Shown here: positions 18,284-27,400 of the stretch, in pieces
How positions within the stretch are numbered: the first letter of the stretch is position 1
How the letters are laid out: the number at the start of each line of letters is the position of its first letter
NCBI GenBank assembly: GCA_963837635.1
Contig: CAWINY010000006.1
Span: 496,001-560,000, forward strand
Length of the DNA stretch: 64,000 nucleotides
From: CAWINY01 sp963837635
GTDB lineage: Bacteria; Acidobacteriota; Terriglobia; Terriglobales; Acidobacteriaceae
Direction: 5' to 3'
The notes under the pieces: generated by a model
Told to the model about the DNA's origin: nothing
The model's input: the letters and a program-made list of their open reading frames with translations, nothing else
Database searches by the model: none
Made by a program: the position numbers and the translations under genes

Positions 18284-18601
18284 ATGCCCGAGCCACGAAA
18301 GACGACCAGAAGAGTGCGCCCTGGCCGTTTGGTCGCCATTCATCCTGGCGAAATCCTGAAGACCGAGTTCATGGATCCTTTGGGCTTGACCTCAAGCCGC
18401 CTGGCAGCCGACCTTGGAGCGCGCGCCATTGCTGATGTGGTGCGCTGCAAACGCCCAATTACCGCGGACCTGGCACTACGCCTAGGCAAGTACTTTGGGA
18501 CGACAGCTCAGGTATGGATGAACCTGCAATCCACCTATGAACTGCGTGTAGCCGCGGCCACGGCCCGTCTGGGGCGCATTAAGCCGATCAAGATCGCGTG
18601 A
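18284..18601 (+). CDS. higA: HigA-like antitoxin (HTH Xre family)
   Basis: A 105-residue DNA-binding antitoxin expected to bind HigB and repress the operon. The family opening HPGEILKTEFMDPLGLTSSRLA and the helix-turn-helix ending RPITADLALRLGKYFG are present, followed by QVWMNLQSTYELRVA. The recognition helix region (GARAIADVVRCK) is less typical than the usual VSRQRINEII. A strong GAGGAGGAG site precedes the ATG. Confidence 0.88.
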   Translation: MPEPRKTTRRVRPGRLVAIHPGEILKTEFMDPLGLTSSRLAADLGARAIADVVRCKRPITADLALRLGKYFGTTAQVWMNLQSTYELRVAAATARLGRIKPIKIA

Positions 18602-18640
18602 CCTTCCCGAATCAGAGTCGAAAATTCAGAAGCTGAAGAA

Positions 18641-19096
18641 TTACCTGGCCAGCTCCCGCTTCACGGTTTCGCTGACCGCTTTTCCGTCCACCCGCTGGCC
18701 AGCGGCGGCGAACTTGGCCATGGCGTTCTTCATCACCGCGCCCATGTCCTTCATGGTGGGCGAGCCCATTTCGGCGAGGGTGGCGCGAACCGTGGCCGCA
18801 ATCTCGTCTGCCGAGGCCGACTTGGGCAGATAGGTCTCGATCAGCACGATTTCGGCCTCTTCCTTCTTGGCAAGCTCGAGGCGGCCGCCTTTGGTGAACT
18901 GCTCCGCCGAGTCCTTACGCTGGTTGATCAGCGTGCTCAGCACCGCCTGGGCTTCCTTGTCGTCTAGTGGCCCGCGCTTCTCGATGGCTTTGTTCATCAG
19001 CGCGCTCTTCATCATGCGCAAGGTGGAAAGGCGTTGCTCCTGGCGGGCTTTCATCGCTTCGACGAGGTCTTTTTGAATCTGCTCACTTAAGCTCAT
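18641..19096 (-). CDS. GatB/YqeY domain protein
   Basis: A 151-residue helical protein related to the C-terminal tRNA-binding domain of GatB. It shows the YqeY pattern: LSEQIQKDLVEAMKARQEQRLSTLRMMKSAL, then IETYLPKSASADEI and MKDMGAVMKNAMAKFAAAGQRVDGKAVSETVKREL. Length is normal for the family. Its role is unknown, though it is often found near translation or replication genes. Convergent with higBA. Confidence 0.93.
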   Translation of the reverse strand: MSLSEQIQKDLVEAMKARQEQRLSTLRMMKSALMNKAIEKRGPLDDKEAQAVLSTLINQRKDSAEQFTKGGRLELAKKEEAEIVLIETYLPKSASADEIAATVRATLAEMGSPTMKDMGAVMKNAMAKFAAAGQRVDGKAVSETVKRELAR

Positions 19097-19305
19097 ATGG
19101 GTTTGGAATCTCGTGATTTTCTTGGAGTCAGGAAGCCTAGGCCCCGGGCAAAGAAAATTCAGTTTACCTCAGTGGCGACAACTCGGCCGAGCGCCACGGG
19201 TTTACTTGCATGAGCAGCTCTGCGATTGGCGTTAGCAAGGAAAGCTCCCGTACAATCGATATCTGCGCGGTTCCGGCCGGCAACTTACGTAGTAACGAAG
19301 CCTGA

Positions 19306-22300
19306 ATGTCTTTTTCGCCTGTTTTCTTTGATCCCCAACGGCGGCGCTGGAAACGGCTCCGCCGAGTCACCGACACGGTTGGTGTTTTGCTCACCCTGTT
19401 GGTGGTCTATTTCGCAATCACCATCATCCACGGGGCCCCACTTCCGGCGCTGCTGCTGCCCGAGCAGCACCATCCTTACCGGGCGCTCAAGGAGAAAGAG
19501 CACAAGGAGCGCCGCAAGCCGCACCCGGTGGGCTATCGCAAGCGAATGCCCGCCACCCAAGTTGCACCGAGCTCGGCGGAGGGCCTGAGGAGCGCTTTCT
19601 ACGTCGCTTGGGACGCGGCCAGCTACTCGTCGCTTCGCGAGTATCTCCATCAGATTGACTTGCTGTTCCCCGAATGGCTGCATCTGGTTACGCCCGACGG
19701 CCGGATCCAGGGCGTCCGGGAGGGCAATAGTTTCTTCGACGTGATCGATGGCGGCAAAGTCAGGCAGGTGGACAATAAAGTAATGCCCCTTATCCGCCAG
19801 GAGAAGGCGGAGACTGAAGTCCTGCCGTTGATCAACAATTTCGATGCGCGCACCGGCACTTGGGCGCAGCAGATCACGCAAGTGTTAAACGATCCCGCGC
19901 GCCGGCAGTATTTCCGCCAGCAAGTGCTGCAGTTTCTGGCCTCCGACCAGTACCGCGGTTTGATGCTCGACTTCGAAGGTTTCCCCGAAAGCGGGCAACC
20001 CGGCTTCCGGGCGCTGGTCGCGGAGCTCGCCGCCGACCTGCATGCGCGCGGCATGAAGCTCTATGTCAGCCTTCCCGCGAACGACGATGACTTCGATTAC
20101 AAGTACATCGGCGAGCAATCCGACGGCGTGATCCTGATGGATTACGACCAGCATGAGGCCGGCGGCGAGCCGGGCCCAATCGCCAGCCAGGACTGGTTCG
20201 TCAAGAACCTGCAAGATGCGCTCAAGCTGATTCCCCCAAATAAGCTGATGTGCGCCTTGGCCAACTACTCGTATGAATGGGTGCTGAAGCCGCAGCCGCA
20301 CGGTCGCGCGGACAAGCTGGTCTCCTCCAAGACGCTTTCCGTCCAGGACGCATGGCTGGAGGCGCACGATGCCGAAGCCGACCTGGAACTGGATTCGGAC
20401 AGCTTCAACCCGCACTTCGCCTTTGCCGACGAAAAAAACCTCAAGCACGAGGTGTGGCTGACCGATGGCGTGACGGTGCTCAACCAGATGCGCGCCGCCC
20501 AGCAACTCGGGATCAACGGCTTCGCGCTCTGGCGTCTTGGTTCCGAGGACCGCTCCATGTGGTCGGTGTGGGATGATGCACGCGAAGCGGACGCGCCCGG
20601 CAAATTGCGGCAAGTCCCGCCCGGCGAGGCGGTGGATACAGAGGGCGAGGGCGACATCGTGCGCATCGGCTCGCGCCCGACGCAGGGGATCAGAAGCTTG
20701 AAAACCGATTCCTCCGGAATGGTCACCGAGGAATCCTTTGATCCGCTGCCCACGCCCTATGAGTTGGACCAGTACGGCGGCGTGCCCAAGAAAATTGCCC
20801 TGACCTTCGACGACGGCCCCGACCCGCAGTGGACGCCCAAGATCCTGGACGTGCTCAAGGCCGAGCACGCGCCCGCCACCTTCTTCGCCATCGGACAGCA
20901 ATGCGAGAAATATGGTTCGCTGGTTCGGCGGATCTATCGCGAGGGCCACGAGTTCGGCAACCACACCTGGACGCACCCGGACATCAGCAGCATCTCCGGC
21001 CAATACTTTCAGGTGGAGCTGAACCTGACCGAGCGGTACTTCGCCAGCGTGCTTGGGGTCAAGCCGCTGCTGTTCCGGCCACCCTATTCGATCGACCAGG
21101 AGCCTGACACCTCCGATCAGGTCAGGCCGCTGCAGATCGCGCAGGACCTCGGCTACATCACGGTGGGCGACAAAATCGATCCCAACGACTGGCACAACGA
21201 TCCGCGGCCCACGGCGGCGCAGATTACCCAGAGCGTCCTCGATCAACTGGACCGCGGCAACATCATTCTGCTGCACGATGGCGGCGGCAACCGCGGCGAG
21301 ACCGTCCGTGCGCTGCCCATGATCATCGATCAGTTGCGCGCGCGCGGCTATCAACTGGTGCTCGTCTCCGACCTGCTGGGCAAGACGCGGGACGAAATCA
21401 TGCCGCCCATCGCCCGCAATGAGCGCTGGTCGGCCAGCCTGGACCGGCTCGGGTTCTGGCTCTATGGGATCATGTACGGCGCCATCGTGCTGGTCTTCTT
21501 CCTGGGCGACATCCTGATGAGCGCGCGCCTGCTGCTGGTGGGCGCGGCCGCCATCTACGACCGCCTGCGCCGCCGGCACGATAACGAACAGGAGCACAGC
21601 GAATACAAGCCGCGGGTGGCGGTGCTGATCCCGGCCTATAACGAAGAGACGGTGATCGAGCGCACCGTTCGCTCTGTACTTCAGTCGGACTATCCGCACC
21701 TGCGGATCATCGTGATCGACGACGGCTCCAAGGACCGCACGTTGGAAGTCGTGCGGGCCAGCTTCGGCCAGGATCCGCGCGTGCTAATCCTGACCAAGCC
21801 GAACGGCGGCAAGGCCGAAGCCCTGAACTATGGGCTGCGCTTCGTCGAGGAAGAGATCTACGTCGGCATCGACGCGGACACCGTCATTCATCCAACCGCT
21901 CTCTCGTACCTGGTCCCGCACTTCGTCGATCCGCGCGTGGCTGCGGTTGCCGGCAACGCCAAGGTGGGCAATCGTGTGAATCTCTGGACCCGCTGGCAGG
22001 CGCTGGAATACATCACCAGTCAGAATTTCGAACGCCGCGCCCTGAACGTGCTGGGGGCCGTGACCGTGGTTCCGGGCGCCATCGGCGCTTGGCGCACCCA
22101 AGCGGTGCGGGCGGCGGAGCAGTACCAGCCCGACACCGTTGCCGAGGACGCGGACCTGACGATGTCCTTGCTGCACTCCGGCTATCGCGTGGAGTACGAG
22201 GACCGGGCCCTGGCCTTTACCGAGGCGCCGAACAACGCCAACGGGCTCATGCGCCAGCGTTTCCGCTGGTCATTTGGCATCCTGCAGGCGGTTTGGAAGA

Positions 22301-22755
22301 ACCGCGCCGCGGTGAAACGCAAGGGTGCCCTAGGCTGGGTGGCACTGCCGAATATCGTCATCTTCCAGATCGTGCTGCCATTAGTCTCGCCCTTCATCGA
22401 CCTGATGTTCATCATCGGTGTTGCGCAATACGCGCTCGACCGCCATTTCCACCCGGCGACCGCGAACCCCGCCTCGTTGCAAAAATTGGTGGCGTTCTTC
22501 CTGGCTTTCCTGGTGATCGACTTTGTCGCCTCGGCCCTCGCCTTCACCTTAGAGCGGCGTAGCGCCGACCGGCGCGAGGACGTTTGGTTGCTGGGGCAGG
22601 TGTGGCTGCAGCGTTTCGCCTACCGGCAACTGTTCTCGCTGGTGCTGATCAAGACCCTGAAGCACGCGCTGAAAGGCGGCCACTTCTCCTGGGACAAACT
22701 GGAGCGCAAGGCCAACGTGAAGTTCGAGGCCGAGCACGCCGAGGCCTCGCGATGA
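19306..22755 (+). CDS. GH18-like / polysaccharide deacetylase (CE4) / glycosyltransferase 2 fusion
   Basis: A 1149-residue membrane protein. A membrane helix (about 21-45) leads to an outside GH18-type domain (about 90-440) with the LDFEG motif near residue 222. A NodB deacetylase domain follows, with TFDDGPD near 500 and HTWTHPD near 560, then RPPYS and ILLHDGGG. After a membrane helix (about 722-750) comes a family 2 glycosyltransferase (from about 769) with PAYNEE, DDGSKD, DADTV, EDADL and QRFRW, ending in further membrane helices. All key residues are present. It probably makes, deacetylates and trims a beta-linked hexosamine polymer; polymer identity is inferred. Two small EamA genes follow. 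Confidence 0.93.
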   Translation: MSFSPVFFDPQRRRWKRLRRVTDTVGVLLTLLVVYFAITIIHGAPLPALLLPEQHHPYRALKEKEHKERRKPHPVGYRKRMPATQVAPSSAEGLRSAFYVAWDAASYSSLREYLHQIDLLFPEWLHLVTPDGRIQGVREGNSFFDVIDGGKVRQVDNKVMPLIRQEKAETEVLPLINNFDARTGTWAQQITQVLNDPARRQYFRQQVLQFLASDQYRGLMLDFEGFPESGQPGFRALVAELAADLHARGMKLYVSLPANDDDFDYKYIGEQSDGVILMDYDQHEAGGEPGPIASQDWFVKNLQDALKLIPPNKLMCALANYSYEWVLKPQPHGRADKLVSSKTLSVQDAWLEAHDAEADLELDSDSFNPHFAFADEKNLKHEVWLTDGVTVLNQMRAAQQLGINGFALWRLGSEDRSMWSVWDDAREADAPGKLRQVPPGEAVDTEGEGDIVRIGSRPTQGIRSLKTDSSGMVTEESFDPLPTPYELDQYGGVPKKIALTFDDGPDPQWTPKILDVLKAEHAPATFFAIGQQCEKYGSLVRRIYREGHEFGNHTWTHPDISSISGQYFQVELNLTERYFASVLGVKPLLFRPPYSIDQEPDTSDQVRPLQIAQDLGYITVGDKIDPNDWHNDPRPTAAQITQSVLDQLDRGNIILLHDGGGNRGETVRALPMIIDQLRARGYQLVLVSDLLGKTRDEIMPPIARNERWSASLDRLGFWLYGIMYGAIVLVFFLGDILMSARLLLVGAAAIYDRLRRRHDNEQEHSEYKPRVAVLIPAYNEETVIERTVRSVLQSDYPHLRIIVIDDGSKDRTLEVVRASFGQDPRVLILTKPNGGKAEALNYGLRFVEEEIYVGIDADTVIHPTALSYLVPHFVDPRVAAVAGNAKVGNRVNLWTRWQALEYITSQNFERRALNVLGAVTVVPGAIGAWRTQAVRAAEQYQPDTVAEDADLTMSLLHSGYRVEYEDRALAFTEAPNNANGLMRQRFRWSFGILQAVWKNRAAVKRKGALGWVALPNIVIFQIVLPLVSPFIDLMFIIGVAQYALDRHFHPATANPASLQKLVAFFLAFLVIDFVASALAFTLERRSADRREDVWLLGQVWLQRFAYRQLFSLVLIKTLKHALKGGHFSWDKLERKANVKFEAEHAEASR

Positions 22756-22770
22756 ACGCTCGGGTCGCAG

Positions 22771-22813
22771 GTATCAGGTAATCTGGTACCTGTGACCTCT
22801 GACCTCTGACCTG
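22771..22813. repeat. Family E repeat units between the fusion gene and the first EamA gene
   Basis: Degenerate CAGGTATCAGGTA and inverse GGTACCTGTGACCT units fill the short gap. Confidence 0.55.
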
Positions 22814-22823
22814 ATTGTCTAAG

Positions 22824-23243
22824 ATGACCCCCGGCTGGTACGAACTGTGGAAGACGCGGTTGCTCACGATCCTGGTGATCGCCAGCAACGTGGCCGGTAA
22901 TCTCTCGCTCAGTCACGGAATGAAAGAGGTGGGCGCACTTACGGCGCTGTCCCCGCTGCCCTATCTTCACGCCATCCTGAACCCGTGGGTAGGAGCCGGC
23001 GTACTGGTGCTTGCCTTGTGGATGTTCTCTGACCTGGTGCTGCTCAGCCGCGCCGACCTCAGCTATGTGCTGCCGGTCACCTCGCTAGCCTACGTGCTGA
23101 TTGCTCTGCTCGGCCATTTTGTCTTGCACGAGATCGTTTCCCTGGAGCGCTGGATCGGGATCGTCGTGATCAGCATCGGCGTGATCCTGGTCGGCGAGAC
23201 CAACCCGCGCACCGCGCCCGAAGAGGGAGACGTAGAAGAATGA
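22824..23243 (+). CDS. Half-size EamA/DMT membrane transporter, first of a pair
   Basis: About 139 residues with four membrane helices, the size of one EamA repeat. ATG 22824 gives MTPGWYELWKTRLLT; a TTG nine bases earlier is possible. Conserved DMT features are the helix after SNVAGNLSLSHGMKEVG and the end helices RADLSYVLPVTSLAYVLIAL and SLERWIGIVVISIGVILVG. It overlaps the next gene by 4 bp; as with ArnE/ArnF, two halves probably form a heterodimer. A lipid-linked or sugar substrate for the neighbouring polysaccharide synthase is an inference from position. Confidence 0.87.
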   Translation: MTPGWYELWKTRLLTILVIASNVAGNLSLSHGMKEVGALTALSPLPYLHAILNPWVGAGVLVLALWMFSDLVLLSRADLSYVLPVTSLAYVLIALLGHFVLHEIVSLERWIGIVVISIGVILVGETNPRTAPEEGDVEE

Positions 23244-23602
23244 AGTGGGCCCTGCTCGGGATCATCGTGTTGTGCAACACCTTTGGCGACGTGCTCAACA
23301 CCGCCGGCATGAAGCGCCACGGCGAGGTTGAGGACTTCAGCCCGCGCAGCTTCTTTCCGCTGGTCTGGGCCATGATCACCAATCCTCTGGTGCTCGGCGG
23401 CCTAGGCTCGATGGCGCTGTCGTTCTTCGCCCTTCTGGCGTTGCTTTCCATTGCGAACGTGAGCTTCGCCATCCCCGCCACCGCGGCCGGTTATCTGTTG
23501 GAAGTCACTCTCGCCAAGTACGTGCTCAAGGAAGAGATCGGCTGGAAGCGCTGGGCCGGCGTAAGTTTGGTCGCTCTGGGTGTGCTGCTGATCTCGCTGT
23601 AA
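23240..23602 (+). CDS. Half-size EamA/DMT membrane transporter, second of a pair
   Basis: 120 residues, four membrane helices, ending KEEIGWKRWAGVSLVALGVLLISL, the same end pattern as its partner and as small multidrug resistance-type proteins. The Asn/Thr-rich first helix (LLGIIVLCNTFGDVLNTAGMKRHG) matches the partner's first helix. The 4-bp overlap with the previous gene argues for translational coupling and equal amounts. Confidence 0.87.
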   Translation: MKWALLGIIVLCNTFGDVLNTAGMKRHGEVEDFSPRSFFPLVWAMITNPLVLGGLGSMALSFFALLALLSIANVSFAIPATAAGYLLEVTLAKYVLKEEIGWKRWAGVSLVALGVLLISL

Positions 23603-23719
23603 AAATTCGCTGCAGAGACACAGAGGCACAGAGAAGGAATAGATTGTCATCCTGAGAGGGTGTGACTTTATTGACTTGTCGCGAAAACCGATGCAGAAAA
23701 CAAACAGCTTAGTCTAATG

Positions 23720-24372
23720 AAATGGGAGTTCCCCCGGCTCTGCCGGGGAGGCACGCGAAGTTTGACAGATACGGGAGTCCATCCAAGAAACTCCTGGCGT
23801 GAGCCGCGAAGCACACGCAAAGGAGAAACTGGATGGACGAGTATGAAAGCTTAAGCCACTCGAAATGGGAGTGCAAATACCATGTGGTGTTTATCCCAAA
23901 GGGCCGGCGGAAAGCGTTGTATGGGGAGTTGCGGAAGTATTTGGGAGAGGTGTTCCGCAAACTGGCGGAGCAGAAGGAAAGCCGGATTGAGGAAGGGCAT
24001 CTGCTGGCGGACCACGTGCACATGTTGATATCGATCCCGCCGAAGTACGCGGTGGCGCAGGTGGTTGGGTTTATGAAAGGGAAGAGTGCGATTCATCTGG
24101 CGCGAGTGTACGGAGGGCGGAAACAGAATTTTGTAGGGCAGAGTTTCTGGGCGCGGGGATACTTTGTGTCGACGGTCGGGCGGGACGAGACATCGATCCG
24201 AGAGTACATCCGCACGCAGGAGGAAGAGGACAAGCGCCTGGATCAGTTGAACATGTGGCGCTGAAGGGGCCACCTTCAGGTGGCCAAGAATGTCGGGGCC
24301 GCGTTAGCGACCCCGCTCAGCCGCTTTGAGCGGCTCACATCCTAAAGCCCCCGGCTCTGCCGGGGGATATTT
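23720..24372 (+). mobile_element. IS200/IS605-family insertion sequence (tnpA only)
   Basis: Identical hairpins with stem CCCCGGC, loop TCT and stem GCCGGGG mark both sides (23732-23748 and 24348-24366), as expected for single-strand transposons of this family. The right side also has hairpins GGCCACC-TTCA-GGTGGCC (about 24269), GGGGCCGCGTTAGCGACCCC (about 24296) and AGCCGCTTTGAGCGGCT (24319-24335). There is no tnpB. Exact ends cannot be fixed because this family makes no target duplication. Confidence 0.85.
23833..24264 (+). CDS. tnpA: IS200/IS605-family transposase TnpA (Y1 HUH)
   Basis: A 143-residue single-strand DNA transposase. The HUH pair is HVHMLISIP (residues about 61-69) and the catalytic tyrosine is in SIREYIRTQEEEDKR near residue 126. 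The opening SKWECKYHVVFIPKGRRK and the GYFVSTVGRDE strand match the family. The protein is complete, so the element may be active. It stands between family C/B repeat arms upstream and the large oxidoreductase gene downstream. Confidence 0.95.
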   Translation: MDEYESLSHSKWECKYHVVFIPKGRRKALYGELRKYLGEVFRKLAEQKESRIEEGHLLADHVHMLISIPPKYAVAQVVGFMKGKSAIHLARVYGGRKQNFVGQSFWARGYFVSTVGRDETSIREYIRTQEEEDKRLDQLNMWR

Positions 24373-24460
24373 ACTTCCTGAATCGCACCTTGCAGCTTTA
24401 TTCATACTGAGAATCGAACCCCACTTTGGACGGCTCCCCCCGGAGTTGCTATTCTTAGTA

Positions 24461-27400
24461 ATGGTGTTGCACTCCGGTCCAGTTGAACCAGTTCCCCCCA
24501 CGGAGCCGGGGCCGCGCGAAATTCCGTTTAACTACACGTCTGCCGGCGACCGGCAGGCCGTGGCGTTTCTGCTCGGGCCGAACACTGTCCAACTCATTGA
24601 AGAGCTGCGCTCTCGCCGGGTGACCGGCCGTTCGGCGCGGCTGCTGATGCGCATTATCGGCGAGATCCTGATCCATCGCCGCAATCCTTACCTGTTTCAG
24701 GAGTTGGTGGATTCGGCCGCCAGGCGGCGGCGCTTTTTCGACAATGCCGCCAGGGACCTCCACAGCATTGCGAGCACAGCCGGCGACACCCGCGTCAGAC
24801 AGGTGGTGACCGCGTGCCGCAATCTGCTGAACTCCTTCCGCGCGGAGGTGAAGCAAACCCCCGAGCTGCGCCGCCGCATGAAGCGGGAGTTGGGCGCGGT
24901 TGCGGGAGCCAAGAACGTTCTGTTCGATCCATTCACGCTGGTTGCCCATGCCACAGACGCGACCGATTGGCGCCTTTACCTGCCCGTGGCCGTGGTCACG
25001 CCAGATGATGAATCCCAGGTGGCGCCGCTGCTGGCGGCCATTGCAAAGCTTGGGCTGAAGGCCATCCCGCGTGGTGCCGGTACCGGGCTCACCGGCGGCG
25101 CGGTACCGTTGCGCCCCGACTGCGTGATGATCAATACGGAGAAGCTCAACACCATCCGCGGGGTGCGTGAGCGGGAATTCCGGCTGGAGGACGGCAGCTC
25201 AGTCACCGCTTCGATGCTCGAGGTCGAAGCCGGTGTTATCACCGAAAAAGCCATGGAATATGCCGGCGAGCGCGGCATGGTCTTCGCTACCGATCCGACC
25301 AGCGCCTGGGCCTGCAGCATCGGCGGCAACATTGCTGAGAACGCCGGCGGCAAGATGGCGGTTCGCTGGGGCACCTGCATCGACAACCTGATCGAGTGGC
25401 GCATGGCCATGCCCTCCGGCCAGCGCTGGACAGTGCGGCGGGCCAATCACCAGTTGCGCAAGATTCTGCCCCAGGACACGGTCATCTTCGAGGTGGTGGA
25501 TCAGAATGATGTGCCGGTGAAGCGCATCGAGTTGCGCGGCACGGAGATCCGCAAGAACGGCCTTTGGAAGGACATCACCAACAAAGCCCTGGGCGGCGTT
25601 CCCGGCCTGCAAAAGGAGGGAACCGACGGCCTTATCACCTCGGCCCTGTTCATCCTGTATCCCAAGTACAAGGCTACGGAAACCCTGTGTCTGGAATTCT
25701 TTGGCCCGAACATGGACGAGGCCAGCCGGGTCATTCTTGAGCTCTCCCGCGCCTTCCCGTTCCCTGCCGACGGCCAGGAAGCGCTGCTCGCTCTGGAGCA
25801 CTTTGACGACGAGTACATCCGCGCCATCGATTACAAGGTCAAGGCGGCGCGCCCGGAGACGCCCAAAGCGGTGCTGCTGATCGACATTGCCGGCCATAGC
25901 GCCGAGGAGACCGCAGCCGGCGTGGAGCGGGTTCGCAAGCTGCTGGAACGGCATCCGAACACGCTGATGTTCGTGGCCCGCGACGGCGCGGAGGCCAAGC
26001 ACTTCTGGGCGGACCGCAAGAAACTTGGCGCCATAGCACGCCGAACCAACGCTTTCAAGATGAACGAAGACATCGTCATCCCGCTGGAAGCGCTGGCGGA
26101 GTTCTCCCGCTTCATCGATGGTCTCAATATCGAGGAGGAGCGCTACGCGCAATCTCGCTTCGCGGACAGAGTGGAAGAAATCTTCCGCACCGCGCCAACG
26201 AAAGACGACCCCGACCGGCTGTCGGAAAAAATTGCCCCCGGACTCGAACTGTGCGCGCAAGTACGCGGGACGCTGCAAGCTGCCGATGAGAAAATCCTCC
26301 GCTCGCTGAATATCCTGCAGGAATTCCGGCGCGAGCTTACAGAACTGGTGCGCGGATACCCCAAGCTTCTGGCGGCCCTGGACCGCGCTTATCAGGAGGT
26401 TCGCGACCGGCGCATCGTGCTGGCCACGCACATGCACGCGGGCGACGGCAACGTGCACGTGAATGTGCCTGTGCTCTCCAATGACAGGCCGATGCTGGAG
26501 CGCACGGACAAAGTCATCGATACGGTGATGGGTAAGGTGATCGAGTTGAAGGGCGTCGTTTCCGGCGAGCACGGAATCGGGGTCACCAAGCTCAAGTACC
26601 TGGAGCGGGAACGAATCGAAGAACTCTCGGCGTATCGCGACGAGGTCGATCCCGGGCGCTTGATGAATCCCGGCAAGCTCGAGGACTTTGAAGCTCTGGG
26701 CTACATCTTTACGCCGTCGTTTAACTTGCTGGAGCTTGAGGCGCGCATCCTGCAGCACGGCCAGTTGGAAGAACTTTCCAAGAAGATTGCGCATTGCGTG
26801 CGCTGCGGGAAGTGTAAGCCCGACTGCTGCGTGTATCATCCCGCGCGCGGCATGTTCTATCATCCGCGAAATAAGAATCTGGCGATCGGGTCGCTGATTG
26901 AAGCGCTGCTCTACGACGCGCAACGCGAGCGCTCCACCCATTTCGAGCTGCTGCAATGGCTCGAGGAGGTGGCGGATCACTGCACTATCTGCCATAAATG
27001 TCTGAAACCTTGCCCGGTGGACATCGACAGTGGCGAGGTTTCGGTGCTGGAGCGCGAACTCCTCGCCAGCTGGGGATACAAGCACACGCCCGCGCTCACG
27101 CAACTGACGCTCAAGTATCTCGACAGCCGCTCTCCGGCCTTCAACAAGGTGTTTCGCTCCGCCGTGGTCCGGTTGGGCGGCGCCGCCCAGCGCATTGGAA
27201 GCAAATGCGCCACGCCGTTCCAGAATGGCGAAGGATCTTCGTCGTTCTACCCGCTGCGGCTGCTGCAATCTTCCGTAATGCCCGTCCCGGCGCAGACGCT
27301 TCGCGACGTGCTGCCTCCTTGCGAGCCGGACCAGGTGCTTGTCTTCGAACCCGAGTCCGAGGCACAGACGACGGTCTTCTATTTCCCCGGATGCGGCTCC

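Noticed and set aside
19885..21699. 604-residue open frame on the minus strand opposite the GH18-CE4-GT2 gene
   Set aside because: It is a shadow of a GC-rich gene: composition is His/Val/Arg-rich and lacks domains, while the plus strand has clear catalytic motifs. Likewise the 777-residue minus frame at 25199-27532 and the 515-residue one at 38105-39652.
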